Below are positions 47,046 through 58,800 of a stretch of 64,000 bases of DNA, piece by piece (the stretch's first letter is position 1; each line of letters starts with the position of its first letter). This DNA comes from Yamagishiella unicocca (taxonomy: Eukaryota; Chlorophyta; Chlorophyceae; Chlamydomonadales; Volvocaceae): assembly GCA_003116995.1 (NCBI GenBank), contig BDSL01000076.1:248001-312000 (forward strand), given 5' to 3'. The notes under the pieces are model-generated. The model ran no database searches. It had not been told where the DNA came from and saw nothing but the letters and a program-made list of their open reading frames with translations. The position numbers and the translations under genes are program-made.

Positions 47046-47519
47046 CAGATAGACAAACTGGTATGGCGACGATATGACGGTTGGAAAAGGTGGCTGCATG
47101 GGAGAGGCGGGGCCACGGTGCCGATAACACTTTCAGCAACATTGGCTGTGTGGCAGTGCTTCTGCGCCGCAGCTGCACACCGGCCTGTCGCACTCGGGGG
47201 GACTATCGGGCTTGCAGTAGACCTATCCATGATCGACATGTTCTGGTCGGGACGTGGTCGATCACGCACCCATCGTCTGATCCTATAGCACGCGGTTGGA
47301 AACTTGCGTGTGAATGCCATGCCTGACATTGAGGGAAGTCATCGAATGCGCACGTGTTAAAGCGTCCGATGCCGAACACACGCTTCGCTGCTAAATAGTT
47401 TGACACGGTTGGCACATGCATGAGCTTTGCTGCACGATGTAGATAACGCTGTACCGCTGTTGCCACCGCTCCCTCAACGCCTAGGACCTCCGCCGTTGCG
47501 AGCAACTCCCTGCAAGTCA
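47046..47519. other. 3' flank
   Basis: This is probably the 3' UTR of the membrane-protein gene, ending where repeated DNA starts. No further gene was seen. Confidence 0.4.
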
Positions 47520-48870
47520 CTATCCTGCCTCAATGCCGTTAGCCACCGCCGCGATGTTACTGGTAGTTGTTGCTGGGCAGATCGAAGCAAGAAACGGCCC
47601 TAATGGGTATCCGGTCGCAACCCTAGCTGCATCGCACGGTTGGGGTGGCGGTTGGGCGGGGGGGCGCCATTGGCGCTGCGGGATATGACTGTTCGGGTTG
47701 GGACGGCTGTGCAACTGGTCGAGTTCGCGGACGCCCGGCGGGCCGCGCATGAGATGTTTGTGCGCGAAGCGCTTGGGGGTACCGGGCCTGTCCTGCCAGC
47801 GGCCTTGAATGCCCTGCAGCAAGTGTTTCGGCGGCTCTGGTCTGGCATGAAGTGGGAGCCTGCCTATGAGGAGGGGTGGTGGCGGTTGTCGGTGGATGGG
47901 ATCCCCCTGCTCGGGAACTCTCATATGCGGACGGTAGCAGCAGCCCCCTGTGGATGCGGTGTGCAGGCTGGAGAGCGTCCAGGGGCGGGTACCCCCCGCC
48001 TGTACCACTTTTGGTTCTGCCCGGTGGCTCAAGCAGTGATTGCCCAACTCGAGACCCAGCTCGGTGCAGGGGTGACACGGGCGCAAGTTTGGTTGGCGCA
48101 AGCACCTCCCGGGGTGCAGCCCTGCGTCTGGGATGTAGTAATCCTGGCGGCTATTACTGCCATGGAGGTGGGGCGCCGGTTTATGGCCGCGGCCTTGAGA
48201 AGGCCGGATGCTGGTGGTCCTCCTCTTACACCGGGAAGTGGTCTCATGGATCGTGCCATTCGCCGTGGGGCGGTGGAGTTTTGGGCCCTTCTGAGGGGCT
48301 TTGCTGCGTTGGGGCTTCCCCAGAAAGGCTGAGATGCAGTGGGGCCTCGGCATCCTTTTTTGCGGGTTGTCGCCAGTCGCCTTGTGTGCGGAGGACCGGC
48401 TGAGGTACTGATGGATTCGTGAGCGGCCCAGTTGTCTTGGGGCGGGGTTTCCCGTGCTTCTTACTTTCTGGTTCTATATGCGTTGAGCCCTGCTGGGGGT
48501 CCGTGCTTTTCGGGATGAGAGGCGGCTGGTCCCGATGCTTGCGTCGTTGCGGCCCTTCACTGGTTCGTCGGTTGCTGGGCTGTTAGGTTGGTTGGTGGTC
48601 GGTTCCTGATAAGGGAGCCTCTAGTGCAAATGCCCCCTGGGGTACTGGCTGCTGCTCTGTGTGCCTACGGCCTGTCGATTGGTGTTCTGGTGGTTTGCCT
48701 TTCTGGGGCCCCTGCTGCGGCTACCGTCCACCACTTGGTGTAGCGCAGGTGTAGCCGTTGAACCTAAATGGCTTCAGTCTCTCATTATTGCCGTACTGCA
48801 GTGCAAGGATAACTGCAGCACGCTGCGGCGCCACAATACCAACATCCGCGGGCGGATCCGAGCCGAGATT
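47520..48870 (+). mobile_element. 3' part of a LINE-type retrotransposon within repeated DNA
   Basis: The segment contains a LINE-like C-terminal coding remnant (47640-48332). Both flanks (47520-47625 and 48700-48860) are repeated in inverted orientation near 60.5-60.8 kb, where the coding part is absent. No reverse transcriptase domain is visible upstream, so the element is 5' truncated, as is usual for LINEs. No poly-A tail or target-site duplication could be fixed. Confidence 0.5.
47640..48332 (+). pseudogene. LINE ORF2 C-terminal fragment with zinc-ribbon
   Basis: An open frame of about 230 codons has features of the region downstream of reverse transcriptase in algal LINE proteins: an Ala-rich helix (EFADARRAAHEMFVREAL), then LSVDGIPLLGNSHM and a CxC...HFWFCPVAQAV zinc-binding motif like zf-RVT. 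It lacks an obvious start in good context and any reverse transcriptase motif, so it is a truncated remnant and not a host gene. The family call is from pattern memory only. Confidence 0.5.
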
Positions 48871-49905
48871 GTCAAGGGTACTTAAAAGCTTGGCCGCGAA
48901 CAGCGGCGAATCTCCCCAGGTCTTCCCTTACGCTTCATTTTACCCACCAAGCCTGGCAATGGATCCTTATAAAGCTTGCAACAGGCTGCCCGTTCATCAT
49001 ACGGTGTTACCTCCATACAATCCATGTCCGGCACATTATCCATGTACGGTACTTTCCATACGCGTCCCGTTCAAGCGTAACGTGCAAGGGCCCGTTACAT
49101 ATATGTCGATGGATGTTCTATGGGGTTCAAGGCAGGCAATGGCCTGTTACGCTTATGCCCGCGATGATGTAATCCGTACAGCGGATGTTCCATAAGGTTT
49201 GGGGCTTGCCCGCAAACCGTTGCCTTGAGACGCCACCTAGTTTGGACATGTACGTAGCATCAAGCCAGGGTGGAAAGGGACGCAAGAGGAAACATTAAAT
49301 CAACGGGGATCAACCTCGTCACTCCCTCTATTACGCCGATGTCGCGTGAGGGTTGTTTGACGCTTGTCCCAGACTCGACTCAGCTCGGCTCAAGAAAGGG
49401 GCTACCGCCAATGGTGGACCTTGTAACATAATGGACCGCATACATCCGTTTCATAAGCATAGTGAATGCTCGAAATCTAGACGAATTTCGGCGTAGTTGT
49501 CGCATTCCATAAACGTGCAGCTTGCCTTCGACAGAGCTGACTGTAAGGCCCCATCGACGCTATATACGGCCCCGCAGTCAGCAAATGTGAAAAACTGCAT
49601 AATGTTTTGCCTATGAGTATAATGTTAGCTTCCTTTCTTCCCATCCTTCCGTTTTCCCTTCTGGTCTAAGCGGGTCTAAGCCTGCCTTTTTCAATCGGTC
49701 TTCGGCTGCATTGATTCGGTACAGAGACCGACAAACGATGGAGAAGCTTCCGCACCGTTGCAACCTTTTCACGCCGGGAAAAGCGGTGGTTCATTATGGA
49801 CCTTACCGAGGAAGAAGCTCGAGCTCTTTTCATTAAGCAGACCATTGTAGCGAGATTTTCCCCATCCGAGACTGTATAAAACTACCGCCGATGCCGAATA
49901 AACAC
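48871..49905. other. Intergenic, no gene supported
   Basis: This AT-richer stretch has only short frames. A weak internal similarity (ATGTTCTATGGGGTT / ATGTTCCATAAGGTT, 49110-49200) suggests decayed repeats. Confidence 0.4.
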
Positions 49906-49909
49906 TATG

Positions 49910-50235
49910 TACACGGGTCGGACGAGCAGCACACACGGAACGCAGAGCCAAATGGCCGAATGCAAAATGGCGGACCCTAATAGGCAAAAATACAAGCGAG
50001 CGTCGGGAAGCCGCGCGGAGGATGCTCGTCATGCCATTCCCTGCTGAAAAAAGCCGAGATCGTATGTGCAATGGGTCGGGATCGTACAATACAAGCACCG
50101 AGCCCGTACATTCTACCGCCGATGCCGAAAAGTAGTGGCCGGAGAAACAGCTGAGACGAGCCGCATTTCCGCTCGGCCGGGAGCACAATAAAAGTCCCCA
50201 GTACCCCAAATTTACAGCGGGGGCTGGGAAGCTGC
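49910..50235. repeat. Direct repeat A, copy 1
   Basis: This block (containing AGCGAGCGTCGGGAAGCCGC) recurs with scattered substitutions at about 50756-51080, offset near 850 bases. Several CCGATGCCGA motifs lie inside. It belongs to a mosaic of repeats and has no intact coding capacity. Confidence 0.85.
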
Positions 50236-50420
50236 GCGCAAAAAGATCGTAAATGGACCGGGAAATAGCAGCCGCGAACGGACAGAATTGCCACCTGGCA
50301 GATGCTTATCATAAGGATCCCTCTAACGGGCGTTTTTTAGAGATTTTGGGCCACACGAGCACAACTCACAGTGGCCTACAACGCAAGAGGAATAGCAGCA
50401 TGTCCAGGTACCAAATTGGG
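50226..50420. repeat. Inverted copy of block within 51330-51545
   Basis: CTGGGAAGCTGCGCGCAAAA onward is the reverse complement of the end of the 445-bp block (51330-51545 and again 51797-52003), with a few differences. The piece therefore faces the later copies as an imperfect inverted repeat. Confidence 0.8.
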
Positions 50421-50690
50421 TTGGCTGTAAAAGTGAGGTAGCAAACGGGGGGCCATGCGAGACAGCGCCAGCTGAGAAAACCGTGCGAATGCGCAACGCT
50501 GGTACTCCGCGCCTCACGATACAGGCTGGGGACCGGTATCATATGTACCTTAGATACCTCACAACGCAACAAATAAATCAAATGGTAACGTGAACTCAAG
50601 CCCGATTTACCCAGGACAAGAAGGGGGGGCATGTCCTGGACTCAACAGAGGCAAGCCGGGCCAGACCCAAGGGGGAAGACCCAGACCCAG
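50405..50690. repeat. Direct repeat C, copy 1
   Basis: GGTTGGCTGTAAAAGT onward recurs at 52003-52215 in the same orientation, with a small internal deletion in the second copy. Both copies contain GGGGCCATGCGAGACAGCGC. Confidence 0.8.
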
Positions 50691-50755
50691 AGAACACCGC
50701 ACCATACGAGATGGCAGCGCTAGCAGCCAGCAGACGCCCCGATGCCGACTTTAGG

Positions 50756-51080
50756 GTTCGTACATTCGTCGGAACAACAGCACAGAAGGACCGCGCTGCC
50801 AAATGGCAGAATGAAGAACGGATACCCCTAATAGGCAAAAATACAAGCGAGCGTCGGGAAGCCGCGCGGAGGATGCTCGTCATGCCGATCCCTGCCTAAA
50901 AATGCCGAGATCGTATGTGCAATGGGTCGGGACCGTACAATACGCGCACCGAGCCCGTACATTCTACCGCCGATGCCGAAAAGTAGTGGCCGGACAAACA
51001 GCTGGAAACGGCCGCATTTCCCCTCGGCCGGGAGCACAATTGAACTTCCCAGTACACAAAATTTACAGCGGGGGCGGGAA
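50756..51080. repeat. Direct repeat A, copy 2
   Basis: This is the second copy of the block at 49910-50235. It ends just before the 445-bp duplicated block. Confidence 0.85.
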
Positions 51081-51084
51081 CCGT

Positions 51085-51529
51085 CTTCTTCGTGAAGGAG
51101 GTGATCGGGTATATATGTTATTTTCGGTTTAGTATGCGTGGATGGAAGGGCGTGTGGAGGATGGGATCGCGTGCTGTCCTCGGGCTGGACTTGACAAATG
51201 GCCTTGGCGTACCTGCTGGGTTGGCATTCTTGTGGGGAACCCGCGCGCTGTTGAACCCACTACTGCCAGCGTAGCGCAATCGCGCGGTTTTGTCAGCTGG
51301 CGCTCTCTTACATCGCCCCCCGTCCGCTAGCATACTTTTATAGCCAACCCAATTTGGTACCAGCAGGGACATGCTGCTATTCCTCTTGCGTTGTAGGGCA
51401 CTGTGAGTTGCGCTCGTCCGGCCTACCTGCTGTATGAAATGCCTGTTAGGGGTATCCATTGGTTTGCATCTGCCAGGCGGCAATCCTGTCCATTCGCGGC
51501 TGCTGTTTCCCGGTCATTTTGCGATCTTT
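51085..51529. repeat. 445-bp perfect duplication, copy 1
   Basis: This block is identical in every base I compared to 51552-51996, with 22 bases between the copies. It encodes identical spurious frames on both strands. A further, diverged, inverted copy of its first ~190 bases lies at 52590-52775. Confidence 0.92.
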
Positions 51530-51551
51530 TTGCGCGCAGCTTCCCAGCCCC

Positions 51552-51996
51552 CTTCTTCGTGAAGGAGGTGATCGGGTATATATGTTATTTTCGGTTTAGT
51601 ATGCGTGGATGGAAGGGCGTGTGGAGGATGGGATCGCGTGCTGTCCTCGGGCTGGACTTGACAAATGGCCTTGGCGTACCTGCTGGGTTGGCATTCTTGT
51701 GGGGAACCCGCGCGCTGTTGAACCCACTACTGCCAGCGTAGCGCAATCGCGCGGTTTTGTCAGCTGGCGCTCTCTTACATCGCCCCCCGTCCGCTAGCAT
51801 ACTTTTATAGCCAACCCAATTTGGTACCAGCAGGGACATGCTGCTATTCCTCTTGCGTTGTAGGGCACTGTGAGTTGCGCTCGTCCGGCCTACCTGCTGT
51901 ATGAAATGCCTGTTAGGGGTATCCATTGGTTTGCATCTGCCAGGCGGCAATCCTGTCCATTCGCGGCTGCTGTTTCCCGGTCATTTTGCGATCTTT
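51552..51996. repeat. 445-bp perfect duplication, copy 2
   Basis: This is the second copy of 51085-51529, offset 467. Its right end joins directly to repeat C copy 2 through TTGGTTGGCTG. Confidence 0.92.
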
Positions 51997-52002
51997 GGTT
52001 GG

Positions 52003-52215
52003 CTGTAAAAGTATGGTAGCAGACGGGGGGCCATGCGAGACAGCGCCAGCTGAGAAAACCGCGCGAATGCGCAACGCTGGTACGCCGCCTCACGATACAG
52101 GCTGGGGACCTAAGATACCTCACAACGCAGCAAATGAAATGTTTAGGTGACCTCAAGCCCGGTTTACCCAGGACAAGAAGGGGGGCCATGTCCTGGACTT
52201 AAGAGAGGCAAGCCG
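52003..52215. repeat. Direct repeat C, copy 2
   Basis: This is the partner of 50405-50690, about 1.6 kb away in the same orientation. Confidence 0.8.
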
Positions 52216-52589
52216 GGCCTAACCCAAGCGGGGTAACCATAGCAAGACCAGCAGACCTGAGCAGACCCCCCGAAAGGCACCGAAAGGCACAGGGACCTCG
52301 CTCGCCGCGCCCAGGATAGCTCGCCCCCGACAAGATAGACCCGCAGGCATACCGAACATATGTTCGCATTGCACGAGCAAGCAAGGGGGCAATTCCAGAA
52401 GTGGTGCAGGCGAGGGGACATCGGGCCGGCGCTGGCGGCCCAACCATAGGCAACTAATTGCAGAGTATAATGCTGGCGTTACTACTATGCTGGCATTTCC
52501 GGTGGCGCTGCATGCTACTGCTCTGGAGAGGTCAAGCCAGCACTAGGGGCCCCAGGACCAGATGACAAGTTGGAGCCTGACGGTATCGT

Positions 52590-52775
52590 ATGCACAACAG
52601 CGCGCGGGTTCACCACAAGAATGACAACCCACCAGGTACACCAAGGCCAGTCGTCAAGTCCCGGACAGCACGCAATCCCATCCTCCACACGCCTTTCCAT
52701 CCATGCATACAAAACCGAAAATAACATATATACACGATCATCTGCTTCACGAAGAAGACGGTTCCCGTCTTTGCC
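52590..52775. repeat. Inverted, diverged copy of the 445-bp block's first part
   Basis: The reverse complement of this stretch matches 51070-51250, including the GGGAACCGTCTTCTTCGTGA junction, with scattered substitutions. It marks the right edge of the repeat mosaic. Confidence 0.8.
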
Positions 52776-53425
52776 TTTTGGCAATACGGACAAACGTGCT
52801 TACAGATCGTCATGAACAGCCTATGTACCTTTAGGTACAAGTTAACAGGAAGGATCGAGGAAGAAGCGTTTCGCACCAAAAGCTTCTAGTAACCTGCAGT
52901 CTGTTTACCTGTACCGAATAAGTGAAGTGAAGGAGGTGCCCTGGAGCCCTTGAAAGCACCTCTGCTGGCCAGGAACATGGTCCATACCTGGTACATGGTC
53001 ATGATTTGCCCTCAGACACCCCTGCTTGCGCCTGTTGGAGTCGCGATGATAATGATAGTTGGTGTAGGGGTTGGCACGGACGGTGACTTATTGCACAGCA
53101 GATACATACATGTCCTGGATGGGGATCTTCTTGGGTTTCAGGTAGCGGTTTTCTGCTCGGCTTGTTGAGGCGCTCTGCTAGCTTGTCTGGCTGAGGGGCT
53201 GCTGTTGGTAGTAATACACGCTACAGTGGGTTGGCTACAGAAACCCAACTGCACCGGAACAGAGGCAAACCACCTCGACACCAGCCAACAGCCCAGAGGC
53301 AAAAACGGCAGCAGTCAGCACGCCAAGGGGGATTCGCGCTGTAGGCTTGGTGCAGGGGTAGGTGACACGGGCGCAGGTCCGGTCGGTACGTAGCAGCTGT
53401 CTGGGGACTGCGCTTCCTGCCCGGC
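52776..53425. other. Intergenic, no gene supported
   Basis: Short frames only. One (52950-53168) has a hydrophobic stretch but no splice sites or biased codon use. Confidence 0.35.
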
Positions 53426-53429
53426 TTAG

Positions 53430-53640
53430 CTACCGGCGCAGCTGGCTGAGGGGCAGGTGGTGGCTGGGTTGCAGCTGGGTGGGGCGCCGGTAGCTGCAGT
53501 GCGGCCAGCCCCGGCCTGCTGAGCCCCGGCCTGCTGAGCTTCCCTAAGCAGCTGAAGGAACTGCGCTTCAGTGAGCGTAATATTCCTCCGTTGCTGCTGT
53601 TGGGATTGTTGAGGAAGGGTCAGAGCGCCTGCGTGTTGAT
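53430..53640 (-). pseudogene. Gln/Ala-rich fragment, possibly retroelement gag
   Basis: On the minus strand a frame reads a Gln-rich run, then NITLTEAQFLQLLREAQQAG, then an Ala/Gly/Gln tail. This composition is common at the start of algal retroelement gag proteins. It is short, lies among repeats and has no defined start. Low certainty. Confidence 0.3.
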
Positions 53641-53785
53641 GGCGTCAATGGCGCTGATCCACGTTACCAGCCAAACGGAAAAATGTGTCCAAAATGTATC
53701 GAGCGAGTCTGTGTAACTTCCTTCAGGCAAAATGGATCCTATGCGGGCGGCAAGCCGGCAACCCCTGCGCACAAATGTCTTGTAA

Positions 53786-55171
53786 AAAGCTTTTCGCCGT
53801 CTACTAATCTACACTTTTCTTGATTTTTGCCAATGCTTATTTGTGGTTGCTCCACTAGCTCCAAATGTAACGACTTTTGCTTCCTACGAGCCCTTTGGCG
53901 GCGTAGCGCGCGTAGCAATTTTGGCGGTTCCTACGCCTATACGACGGCCCTTATGGAAGGATTACGTAGGATTGCCGAAACCAATCGAAAGCCCTACAGA
54001 AACAGGCCTGTTAACACTCAAGGCGCTTCCACCGCCTCTGCGCTCCAAGGTTGTACGGAACGCCGAAGCTCGGCTACTGCAGCTAAGTCTCCCGGTAAGG
54101 CGCCATACTCGGCATGGGATCATACGACATATGGCATGCCACATATTATAGGACGCCCCAGTCAAACATTAAGGACTGTAAAGTCACACTTTCTATGCAT
54201 GGCGTCCCATAATGCATATGACGCCAATATACATGGACGGATATGTCGCAGTGCAAGCAGAACAACAGTTGTAATGAACACATTTCCTTTATGGATAGCG
54301 ACTGCGGTAATGTGCGATACCGGTAGAAACGTCTGTCGATGTAAAAATGGCTGCGTTGCAGCATGGCGCGCGTCAGCGGCTATCGAACCCAGCACTACCG
54401 CTCATGAATGAACTCTGAAAGACAGCTTTCGGCACGCGGGTTTCTCTTGCATTGCTGTGAGAGATGAGCACGGATGTGCGGGTGAGCACCGTGGTCGTCA
54501 TCGCAAGCTGTCCCTTCAATGCTCACTTCCACGACAACTTCTGCTGCTTGCTCGGCGACATCAAGGCGTGATTAAACGCGAGCTTTCTGGGTGCACATCA
54601 TCGGCCGTATCCCAAGAGCCATGTCTCCCCTTGGAGTTCCCACAAGGAAGCAAGTTTACTTCGAAGGACGTCTCTACCGGTATCACACATAACCGCAGTC
54701 AATATTCATAGATTAAGGAGTTCCATTATGCTTCAAGAATTGGTGCTATTGTTCTGTTTGCACTGCGATGTATCCGTCCATGTATATTGGCGTCATATGC
54801 ATTATGGGACGCCATGCATAGAAAGTTTGACTTACAGTCCCTAATGTAAAGTTAGTTTGACTGTGGCGTCCTATAATATGTGGCATGCCATATGTCGTAT
54901 GATCCCATGCCGAGTATGACGCCTTACCGGGAGACTTAACTGCAGGCTACACCGGCCGCTCACGGCCCTCCTGGACGCCGCACTTCGTGTCCCTCCGACC
55001 CTAGATAACACCTGGCTCCTTCGTCTACGTGCCGCGACCGGGAGGGCGACGTGTGGGATGGAGGAAGTTGTGCGGTCCCTGGGCTTTGGCCTCTGGCCCG
55101 TTCTGGCCTCACAACCCGGGCCCGGCCCGCGCCGCTTGGGTGCTGCCCCGGCGTCGCTCATCTTACAGTGA
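53786..55171 (+). pseudogene. Open frame interrupted by a foldback transposon
   Basis: The frame is open from 53786 to 54076 (GLPKPIESPTETGLL, then RSKVVRNAEARL) and again from 54950 to a TGA at 55169-55171 (LTALLDAALRVPPTLDNTWL, then ATCGMEEVVRSLG). Between them lies the 869-bp foldback element plus a 4-bp duplication, 873 bases in all. The two halves are in the same frame across the insertion. No domain was recognised. The left half lacks biased third positions and the right half has them. No good start codon was found, so this may be an internal exon or part of an older mobile element. Confidence 0.5.
54077..54945. mobile_element. Foldback (long-TIR, non-autonomous) DNA transposon, 869 bp
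   Basis: Both ends read CTGCAG(C/T)TAAGTCTCCCG inwards, and imperfect inverted arms extend about 270-300 bases (54077-54345 and 54650-54945). They differ by small gaps and about one base in ten. The central 300 bases have no coding capacity. GCTA is present immediately outside both ends (54073-54076 and 54946-54949), a 4-bp target-site duplication. No transposase is encoded, so it must be mobilised in trans. Confidence 0.88.
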
Positions 55172-55730
55172 TCCTACACTCTCAACTCTCCCCCGGTCGG
55201 TTGACAAAAAAGGGAATCCCGAAAAGAAGACAAGGAAGGGAGGGGCGGGTGGGCGAAGGAGTTGGCAACTCGGACCGTGGTCGCGCGTGAAGCAAGGTCC
55301 CGCCAAAACCGGCCGGCGGCCGCTAAGGTGATTCCCGATTGCGAGAGCAGTCAAGGGCAAAGAATGAGGCCAGAGTCCCCGCTTCTTGGCTACTGGGCTT
55401 AGGGCGGGGCCCTTTCGCCTTTAAGCTATTCTGCGCGCCAACCCCGCGTCCGAGGACCCTATGCCCGCTTGAAGTGTATTTATGCAGTATTCATAAATAC
55501 GAATATCTCGCGTTTCATAGCGATTTACGATTTAGGATTTGTTTACATGTCGCACTGGCTCGCGCCAGTAGCATGCGTCCCCCCATAACGGACTTTAGTC
55601 CAAGGCGCACTTCGAATATTAATACTAGCAAATCGAAGTTATTGCCAGTGGCTAGCCGTACACCCACAGCTTTTGAACAGGTTGCGTCCCTGGGGCACCA
55701 AAATAGCGGGACTTCTGCCACCAAAACAGC
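55172..55730. other. Intergenic
   Basis: A purine-rich stretch at 55205-55260 is followed by AT-richer DNA upstream of the next gene. No exon was recognised. Confidence 0.35.
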
Positions 55731-55738
55731 TATAAAAA
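55731..55738 (+). promoter_or_regulatory. TATA box of the gene starting at 55856
   Basis: TATAAAAA lies 118 bases before the ATG in AT-rich context, which would give a 5' UTR of roughly 90 bases. It is the clearest core-promoter element in the window. Confidence 0.65.
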
Positions 55739-55855
55739 CCTACTGCTGCAAGTCCGCAGTAGGGAGTTCCTCGCATTGCCGATGCCGTAAAAGTTGTTGG
55801 ACCGCAAGGTATCCGCAGTGAAACACCGTCGGCCCATTATTACCATAAAAAGGAA

Positions 55856-58800
55856 ATGTCAAGTGAGGACAGCGACGGCCCTGTGCCCGCAGTCGTGGGG
55901 CGCGGGAGCGCCGAGCAGCAGGTTCAGCCCGTGGCAGAGCTTACGGCAGCCAACAAGCCTGGTGGCGATGAGTTCAACCAGGAAATCTCAACATCGCCTG
56001 TATTGGGACTTGCTACAGCTGCGGTGCATGGAGGCTTTGTAGGAACATCGGCACATGATGCAGCGCCAATTCTAACCGGCTTCGAACCAGAACAGCTTTT
56101 TGATTTGCGGAGATCCTCTCAAATTCCAGCAGGGACATGTTTGTACATTCAGTCGGGTGATACAAGCGATTTTGATGGTAAGATTTTGACGATTTTGAGG
56201 GGACGGCTACGATGGGCGCCGTCCCCTCAGCTTGCACCCATCGTAGCCGGAAATAAGGGAAACGTGCCATGTCCGCAGGGTATTTCATTGGAGCGGCCGC
56301 CGGCGTAGTAAAAATGACAACCGTTGATTTCGAGTGCACTATATCGGTGAGGTCCTGAGTAAAATGTGCTGCGGTACGGGGCTAGGTGGTCAAGGGGACG
56401 GGGGAGGCGGACCACGTGTTTTGCGATGGGCATGGTGCAGCTCTCGGATGCGACACAGGTCCTTGCCCTCACTCCGATTCCCGGGAAACTTGGGCATTTG
56501 CCCTTGTTGCACTTCAACAGCCGGACCATCTACATCGTTGCGCACTGTCACAAACTTGCTATCGCCCAATATATCAGTTGCTCACGTCGCATTGAGGCGC
56601 TGACGTGGTGGAGCTCAAGTTCACGTACAAGCTCATCGGTTGGCCGAGTAAGGAGAAAGATGCAGGGCCAAGCAATTGAGATAAGACACACGGCATGCCT
56701 TAAAGAATGCCGGCTGAGCAGCGGCACTCCCTGCATCCGCGACGTCATGGACGTTGGCTAGCTTTAGCTAAGTGAGGCTAGCAGTATGTGTGTTTGTGTT
56801 TATGGCAATCCAGGTCCCGGAGCGGCGCACTTGGCCGCATAAGGAAGAGAAAGACACCAGCAAACATGATTACGAGGTATCAGAGGAAGTCATGAAAACG
56901 GCCTACGGGCTCCTGCGGCACCTGTCCCCCAACTCGAGCCTCCTCAGGTGGGCGGGGCGGGGTGGGTTGAACTCGCTTGGGGTTTGAGGCTTGGCGCGTG
57001 GGACATTGACCCGTCCAGAACTGCATCACTCTGTGTCCGACTGTGTCAAGAGGTGCCGTGCCTGGCTGCATCGTGCTCTCCATCTGCATTCCAGGGGGCT
57101 CCTCAACCAGCGCAATGTGATGCCATGGCGGATGATGTTCCGCGAGCCGGCGGAGTACGGGCCGTTGCTGAGCCGCCTGCAGCCGGGTACGCAGGCTATA
57201 TGGGCGGGCCTTGGTGAAGGCAGGAATGGGTCACTGGGAGGGCGGCGTGCTGAAGACGTGATGTGCTGGATGCATGAGTATCCTCATGACAACAACCTTC
57301 TGGCTTGTAAGGCTCCTGTAGGCAAATGGGGCTTGGCGGCAAAATTCGAATGCCAATCCTGCCCCGATACGAAGCACCTGTCGGGGCTTGCCTTCCTCAC
57401 TGTTAGCAACGTACGTTAGTACTGCCAGACACGGGTTTTCTGGTGGCCGTTTTGTGCAAGGCGTCCATCTGTTGGCTATCGTGATTACTGCATGACCCAC
57501 GTGTCCCGCAGTAAAAATTGAGTGGGACAAGTTGTCAGAGCTGAAGGACCGCATCCTCGCTGAGAAGGTGAGAGTTGAGAGGAAGCCCGTGTTGGTGAAG
57601 GGTTGGAAGAGGGCCAGAGAAAGGTTCACGTCCGGCTAATGAAACTGTCATGTATGCCTAGGGGCCCATTGTAAACCCAGACGCTATCGAAGGGCCAATC
57701 CATCCAAGGATTTATGGAAGCAATGCCATACATCAGGCACATCGACTAGCTGGCCCGTTTCTCCTCCTCCCAGCTGGGTCGCTGGAGCGCAGGCAACACC
57801 CGTCGTGGGTTCTCTCATCCGCACCGCCCCCGATTGTCCCCTTTCTTTGCACAGTGGTCACCCGCCCTGACCTATTCCCGCCATGCAAGCTACCTGGCTC
57901 CTCTCTGTCATGCATCCTCCCGTCTTCTCCCCCCACCCCTCTACAGATCACCTCCATCATCTTGGACATGAACGGCTCCATGGGCTACCTGGATGGCCTG
58001 GTGCAGTACCTGGGCACGGAGGGCGAGAAGGTGCGCTGTCACACACGAGGCGGGGGTCCAAAAGGCAGGGTTCGGGCCGCGGTGGGATCAGCTTGATCCT
58101 GGGCATGCTTCAAAGTTGCTGGGTGACGTCCTGCAATTCTTGATCAATTTGGTTGTCCGAAGCTCTACCGTAACTACCCGTTTATAACTTCCGTCGCCGT
58201 TGCCCCGTCCCGCAGGTACTGGGCGCCAAGATGAAGGCATCCGGGCTGCCCATCATCATCATGGCCGGGGTGCAGGCTGAGGTCAAGCCGGTGACGTTAT
58301 CGCTGCCTGGCAGGTGCGCCCGCCCGGCTGCACGTCCCCCGCGCTAGCTACCTCGGCTTGGGCCGTGAATGTGTACGTCCCGCTTTGCCCGCCACACAAG
58401 GGATCCCCGCGCCACTACGAACGCCATCTACTACCCGGATGCGGTCCGCGTGCTGCTGCGCCTGGCCAAGGAGCACGAGGTGCCGCTGCTGTTTGTGACG
58501 AACAACACCTGCAACCAGCTGCTCAAGTTCAAGGACGCGGACGAGGTGGTGGAGAAGCTAGGGTTGCAAGGGCTACTGCGGGACATCGGAAAGACGTGGT
58601 ACAGCATGCCGCACCTGCAGGGTAGGTACACAGGAGTTGGTGGACTGGTTCAGAGGCCAAACGATGGGTGGTGAAACGCCTGGCGTCGGGCACGAAACGA
58701 CGAGACGCTAGTGGTGGAGGTGTCTGATGTGGCATACCTGGCCGCGTGTCCCTACCCCATCGGAGCCTCTCAGCTGCACCGCTGCGCGCTCTTGATTTAG

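Noticed and set aside
51118..51950. Repeated 112- and 121-codon frames
   Set aside because: They are identical only because they lie in the 445-bp duplication. Neither has a start context, codon bias or domain.
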